Source of the DNA: Anaerolineaceae bacterium UBA5211
GTDB lineage: Bacteria > Chloroflexota > Anaerolineae > Anaerolineales > Anaerolineaceae
Assembly (NCBI GenBank): GCA_002412595.1
Contig: DHVJ01000038.1
Span: 7,118-71,117 of the forward strand
Direction of reading: 5' to 3'
DNA length: 64,000 nt
Below the pieces are notes generated by a model. That model made no database searches. It was given only the letters and a program-made list of their open reading frames with translations, and was not told the origin of the DNA. This document shows positions 60,426-64,000 of this stretch, piece after piece (position 1 is the stretch's first letter; every line of letters starts with the position of its first letter). A program made the position numbers and the translations under genes.

Positions 60426-60454
60426 ATGATACTGAAAATAATTTTATCTGTCAA
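60426..60454 (-). promoter_or_regulatory. Promoter of the ABC-F gene
   Basis: On the minus strand TTGACA (60454-60449), 17-base spacer, TATCAT (60431-60426). Confidence 0.82.
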
Positions 60455-60502
60455 GCTGGAACAAAACTTTTCATCAATTGCGTAAAAAAGACACATTGTT
60501 AA

Positions 60503-60531
60503 TTGTAATCCTTTACGAATAGGTGCATAAT
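60503..60531 (+). promoter_or_regulatory. Promoter of the NfeD-stomatin operon
   Basis: TTGTAA (60503-60508), 17-base spacer, CATAAT (60526-60531). Confidence 0.55.
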
Positions 60532-60563
60532 AGTAAAGTAATAAATAGGAGAAGAGGTTAGCA

Positions 60564-61178
60564 ATGATATTCCTTCCGGATCCAAATTTTGCATTTGTAT
60601 TATTGGCAATCGCCTTCATGGTCACCATTTTCGCCCTGCTTGCGCCGGGTACTGGCGTGTTGGAAGTCCTGGCCCTGATCTTGCTCACCCTGGTAGGATT
60701 CAGCATGGCAAACCTGGCAGTGAATACCTGGGCAATTTTGCTCCTGTTAGGCGGCATTGTGGCTGTTCTGCTGGCCCTGAAACGCTCCGAGAACCGCTAC
60801 TTGTTAGCCTTTTCAATTGTGCTGTTAGTAGCGGGCATGCTGCTGGTTTTCAAGACACCAGGTCAAATCCTGGCCATGGATCCCTTCCTGGCCGTGATTG
60901 TCTCCATCAGCACGGCTGCTTTTATCTGGATTGTTGGCCGCAACACCGCCCAGGCATTCCAGCAAAAACCCCAACGCAATCTTGACCAAATCGTCGGGCA
61001 GGTGGGCAGAGCAGTTACCGATATTTCAAAAGAGGGCAGTGTTTATGTTGGCGGGGAGAACTGGTCGGCGGAAAGCGAAATCCTGATTAAAAAAGGCAGC
61101 GCTGTAATTATCCGCAAACGTGAAGGTTTGTTATTAAAAGTGGAACCGTTTTCTGAAAACCCTAAAAAGAAATCTTGA
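60564..61178 (+). CDS. NfeD-like membrane protein
   Basis: 204-residue membrane protein with about four helices in the first 125 residues and a C-terminal OB-fold NfeD domain (LDQIVGQVGRAVTDISKEGSVYVGGENWSAESEILIKKGSAVIIRKREGLLLKVEP). It partners SPFH/stomatin proteins, here encoded 23 bases downstream, and is thought to help organise membrane microdomains or protein quality control. It is the short NfeD form without the ClpP-like protease domain. RBS AAGAGG. Confidence 0.9.
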   Translation: MIFLPDPNFAFVLLAIAFMVTIFALLAPGTGVLEVLALILLTLVGFSMANLAVNTWAILLLLGGIVAVLLALKRSENRYLLAFSIVLLVAGMLLVFKTPGQILAMDPFLAVIVSISTAAFIWIVGRNTAQAFQQKPQRNLDQIVGQVGRAVTDISKEGSVYVGGENWSAESEILIKKGSAVIIRKREGLLLKVEPFSENPKKKS

Positions 61179-61201
61179 ATTAATTCAACTGGAGGTTATA
61201 A

Positions 61202-62056
61202 ATGTTTAGTGTCGTTCCAATTTTACTCGTGCTGATTGCCATTTTGGTTATCAGCTTACTGGCATCATCCATTCGAATTGTGCCAGAGTACCAACGTTTG
61301 ATCGTGTTCCGGTTGGGCCGCTGTATCGGTGAAAAAGGGCCTGGTTTTGTCATGTTGATTCCCATTGTGGATCGGGCTGTCATGGTTGACCTGCGGGAAC
61401 AAGTGCGGGAAATACCCGCGCAAACCTCGATCACCAAGGATAATGCGCCTATTTCGATTGACTTTTTATGGTTCTACAAAGTCATCGATCCAACCAGCAC
61501 CGTCTTGCAGGTTGGAAACTTCGAATTAGCCGCTCAGGGTATTGCCACCACCACCCTGCGTTCGGTGATCGGTAGCATTATGCTGGACAGCGTGCTTTCA
61601 GAACGTGAGCAGATCAACAACGCGCTGCGCACCCGCCTGGATGAAGTCACCGAACGTTGGGGCGTCAAAGTCACCAACGTTGAAATTCGCGAGATTATCC
61701 CGCCGAGAGAAGTGCAGGATTCCATGAACCGCCAATTGGCCGCAGAACGTGTCCGGCGTGCAGTTGTGACCGAATCGTTGGGTACACGCGAGGCCGCCAT
61801 CAACGTGGCCGATGGTCAGAAACAATCCGCCATTCTGGAAGCCGAAGGCACACGCCAGGCGCAAGTATTAAACGCAGAAGGTTATGCCCAAGCTCTGGAG
61901 AACATCTTCAAAGCAGCCCAAGACGTAGATTCCAAGACAATCACACTGCAATACTTCGAAACTTTGAAGAAATTGGGTGAAGGTGCATCCACTAAATACA
62001 TCTTCCCGATGGAATTCACTTCCATGATGCAGGACTTTTTGAAAGATCGAAAATAG
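61202..62056 (+). CDS. SPFH/Band 7 stomatin-like protein
   Basis: 284-residue membrane-anchored protein. One N-terminal helix (VPILLVLIAILVISLLASSI), then the stomatin domain: VPEYQRLIVFRLGRCIGEKGPGFVMLIPIVDR, DNAPISIDFLWFYKV, VRREIIPP-type VEIREIIPPREVQDSMNRQLAAER. A helical oligomerisation region is rich in Ala/Glu (ESLGTREAAINVADGQKQSAILEAEGTRQAQVLNAEGYAQAL). Forms an operon with NfeD. RBS GGAGG. Ends in a terminator at 62081. Confidence 0.94.
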   Translation: MFSVVPILLVLIAILVISLLASSIRIVPEYQRLIVFRLGRCIGEKGPGFVMLIPIVDRAVMVDLREQVREIPAQTSITKDNAPISIDFLWFYKVIDPTSTVLQVGNFELAAQGIATTTLRSVIGSIMLDSVLSEREQINNALRTRLDEVTERWGVKVTNVEIREIIPPREVQDSMNRQLAAERVRRAVVTESLGTREAAINVADGQKQSAILEAEGTRQAQVLNAEGYAQALENIFKAAQDVDSKTITLQYFETLKKLGEGASTKYIFPMEFTSMMQDFLKDRK

Positions 62057-62080
62057 GATAAATAAAGTTCGAGTGAATTT

Positions 62081-62113
62081 AAAGCCTTCTGATTGAATCC
62101 GGAGGCTTTTTTT
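62081..62113 (+). terminator. Terminator of the NfeD-stomatin operon
   Basis: Stem AAAGCCTTC / GGAGGCTTT with one mismatch, 11-base loop, followed by a T run. Confidence 0.85.
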
Positions 62114-62218
62114 GTTTAATCAAACCATGATTAAAATCTTAATCGATTTTTATTAACGCTCTCATGATGATGTTAAAATAATTCAACAATCATTAAACTG
62201 AAAAAAACGAGTTCATCC

Positions 62219-63157
62219 ATGGCACTCTGGCAAATCATCCTCATTTCACTCATATTTATCTTCGGTATTGCATATTTGATCTTGAATCGCGAATGGAAGC
62301 AATTGGATCAAAAAGCACGTGACAGTATGGATTGCAGCTTTGCTTTACTTGAAAAGGGTTATGTGCATTACGAATTGGAAGGCAATCCGCTCAACCCTTT
62401 GGTAGTGCTGATCCACGGCTTTTCCACCCCGAGCTATACCTGGGCACCCACCTGCCAAGCCCTGCACCGCGCCGGTTTCAGCACCCTGCGCTTCGACTTG
62501 TACGGACGCGGAAGTTCAGACCGCCCCAATCTGGATTATGACATTGACCTGTTCGTGCAACAATTGAAACAATTATTGGATGTGCTGGGGATCGACCAAC
62601 CCTATCACTTAGTCGGGCTTTCCATGGGCGGGCCAATCAGTGCCACTTTTGCCAACCAACATAGCGATTCCCTGCGCAGCCTCACCTTAATCGACCCGGT
62701 AGTCACCAATATCTTCCGCACGGGCATCGGGCCTATTAAACTGCCCGTGGTTGGCGAGATATTAATGACCTTCTATTTGGCGCCTTTTAATCTGCGCCAA
62801 TCGCAATCGGACGATCTGCATCACCCGGAAACTTTCCCGGAGTGGCAGGCCCAATATAAAGACCAGATGTGTTACAAAGGCTTCCGCCGCGCGATTCTGT
62901 CCACCATGCGCTGCATGGCCAAAGAAGATACACTAGGACAGTATCAGCAACTGGCACAAAAAGGCCTACCGGTGCTGATCATCCGCGGGGAGCAGGACCG
63001 CACGATTTCTTTCGAGGATATCCAATTGCTACGCGCTACCCTACCGCATCACCGTTTTGAAGCCATCCCGGATGCCGGCCACATTCCCCACTACGAAAAG
63101 CCGGAAATGGTCAATTCGGTGCTGGTTGAGTTCTTCAGCGAAAACAATTCTTATTAA
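62219..63157 (+). CDS. Alpha/beta hydrolase with N-terminal membrane anchor
   Basis: 312-residue hydrolase. One N-terminal helix (WQIILISLIFIFGIAYLIL), then the fold's oxyanion strand VVLIHGFSTPSYTW, FDLYGRGSSDRP, nucleophile elbow GLSMGGPIS, acid in IIRGEQDRTISF and catalytic His in DAGHIPHYEKP. The substrate (ester, epoxide, lipid or C-C bond) is not deducible. No clear ribosome site before the ATG at 62219. It converges with the MFS gene. Confidence 0.88.
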   Translation: MALWQIILISLIFIFGIAYLILNREWKQLDQKARDSMDCSFALLEKGYVHYELEGNPLNPLVVLIHGFSTPSYTWAPTCQALHRAGFSTLRFDLYGRGSSDRPNLDYDIDLFVQQLKQLLDVLGIDQPYHLVGLSMGGPISATFANQHSDSLRSLTLIDPVVTNIFRTGIGPIKLPVVGEILMTFYLAPFNLRQSQSDDLHHPETFPEWQAQYKDQMCYKGFRRAILSTMRCMAKEDTLGQYQQLAQKGLPVLIIRGEQDRTISFEDIQLLRATLPHHRFEAIPDAGHIPHYEKPEMVNSVLVEFFSENNSY

Positions 63158-63158
63158 T

Positions 63159-63188
63159 AAAAAAAGGGACGGCCATGGTTATGCCGTC
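63159..63188 (-). terminator. Terminator of the truncated-by-window MFS gene
   Basis: Stem GACGGC / GCCGTC (63168-63173 and 63183-63188), 9-base loop, then on the minus strand CCC and TTTTTTT (63165-63159). Confidence 0.82.
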
Positions 63189-63219
63189 TCCTATCTATTT
63201 CAATCTAACGAATTATTTA

Positions 63220-64000
63220 TTAAGCCGTTTCGCGCTTGCGCAAATCTTTCAGGGGAACCATATGCTCTTTTCCAAAAAAGACATAGGTCAGGATAAAGCA
63301 GATTGCCATGGAAACAGCGGAAATAACACCCAGCATGACATAGGATTCGTGTGCAATCAACTGGCCGCCAACCAGCGCAGCCACACCCATGCCAATCTGG
63401 AAGGTAATTTCCAACCAGGTCGAGGTGGCCATGCGCGAACGCCGGGTTGAAACGGAGGTGGCGAAGGAAAACCACAGCGACTGCGAGAAACCAAACAGCG
63501 AACGGAACAGGATGAACGAGAACGCGCCAATATAAGCATTTGTGGTCATAACCACACAAAAAGCCAGGATAGTGGTCAGCACGCGGCTGATCAGAACCGT
63601 GCGCAGGTTCCCAATTTTCTCTGCAATGGTCGGGCCCAGGAACAAGAACAACGCTGTAGGAATGACAAGCACCGCCATGGTGGTGCCATAGAATTCCAGC
63701 GTAGAGTGAAAATAGTACACAAAGATGATGTTCAGGAAGGAGACCACAAAAGCCAAGCTGGCACCAACAAACAACTCCGTGACAGCAAATTTGACCGTGT
63801 TGGCATCCATGCCCTTCAGGTAAGGATCAAGGCTGATTTTTTGATTCGGATCAGGTTTGTCCTCATCCACAAACCACATCGGCAGCGCGCCCAAGATGAC
63901 AAATAAGGAAGAGACGGCAAGTATAATGCGATAGGACAGCGTCTCATTCATGACAAAGGAATTGATAATCGAGGGTAAATATCCGCCGATTAAACCGCCA
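63220..64000 (-). CDS. MFS transporter, 5' end beyond window
   Basis: About 260 C-terminal residues of a major facilitator. The frame is open through 64000 with no stop or convincing start; the ATG at 63951 is internal, preceded in frame by GGLIGGYLPSIINSFV. At least seven helices are visible, with the mid-protein loop after WFVDEDKPDPNQK and helices such as FVVSFLNIIFVYYFHSTLEFYG. The middle segment SSSFATSVSTRRSRMATSTWLE-like (residues near FATSVSTRRSRMA) is a cytosolic loop. Substrate unknown. Confidence 0.82.
   Translation of the reverse strand, partial: GGLIGGYLPSIINSFVMNETLSYRIILAVSSLFVILGALPMWFVDEDKPDPNQKISLDPYLKGMDANTVKFAVTELFVGASLAFVVSFLNIIFVYYFHSTLEFYGTTMAVLVIPTALFLFLGPTIAEKIGNLRTVLISRVLTTILAFCVVMTTNAYIGAFSFILFRSLFGFSQSLWFSFATSVSTRRSRMATSTWLEITFQIGMGVAALVGGQLIAHESYVMLGVISAVSMAICFILTYVFFGKEHMVPLKDLRKRETA

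Overview
The window is a gene-dense bacterial chromosome segment of roughly 50% GC. It holds about 57 protein genes, one tRNA and several cis-regulatory RNAs. The gene set suggests a Chloroflexota lineage, most likely an anaerobic Anaerolineae-type organism: a sigma factor paired with a DUF5667 membrane protein, a T-box in front of serS, a YacL-like PIN/TRAM membrane protein, DUF2807 'head GIN' and NapH-type ferredoxin proteins, and AGGAG-type ribosome sites with occasional GTG/TTG starts. This is inferred from gene content; no rRNA is present to confirm it. No prophage, insertion sequence or CRISPR array was seen.

Layout. 1-3.2 kb: a LacI-type regulator cut by the window edge, a PlsC-like acyltransferase and a GT-B-like transferase. 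3.2-6 kb: a PadR-controlled redox operon (PadR, membrane polyferredoxin, two-domain flavoprotein). 6.1-9.3 kb: a YibE/F membrane protein coupled to a tiny barrel-sandwich-like protein, then an exported alkaline phosphatase whose upstream region carries Pho-box-like repeats. 9.5-14.9 kb: a four-gene sugar cluster (GH63-like hydrolase, OtsA-like synthase, GT4 transferase, OtsB-like phosphatase), the last three overlapping by ATGA. 14.9-17.5 kb: a patatin and a diguanylate cyclase. 17.7-24.2 kb: an ABC-2 efflux system with membrane-fusion protein, divergent from a NarL-type two-component pair. 24.2-28.9 kb: a YdcZ transporter, the DUF5667/sigma pair, a SnoaL-like protein, and an MFS exporter preceded by a leader peptide and transcription attenuator. 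29-38.9 kb: duplicated Fsr-like MFS genes, AlaX, DegV, head-GIN lipoprotein, RsmI-like methylase, ZIP transporter, MurJ and a TPR-like membrane protein. 39-51.8 kb: RimO, UDP-glucose dehydrogenase, UMF1-type MFS, PlsC, UvrA, an unusual ubiquitin-like/membrane/solute-binding fusion protein, a radical SAM protein, a repeat-rich gap, tRNA-Glu and GtrA. 52-64 kb: PIN/TRAM protein, CysS, TrmH/RlmB methylase, S66 peptidase, DUF456, SerS with a T-box, an ABC-F ATPase with a structured leader, NfeD-stomatin, a hydrolase and a truncated MFS gene.

Three things stand out. First, two likely antibiotic-response genes (the MFS at 27351-28658 and the ABC-F at 58635-60272) both have strong promoters and structured leaders with short ORFs; the MFS leader shows a full four-segment attenuation logic. 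Second, the protein at 47390-49219 joins a ubiquitin-like N-terminus, one membrane helix and an external domain resembling the C-terminal part of oligopeptide-binding proteins. Third, the OtsA-like synthase and its operon partners carry variant motifs and an extra glycosyltransferase, so the product may not be plain trehalose.
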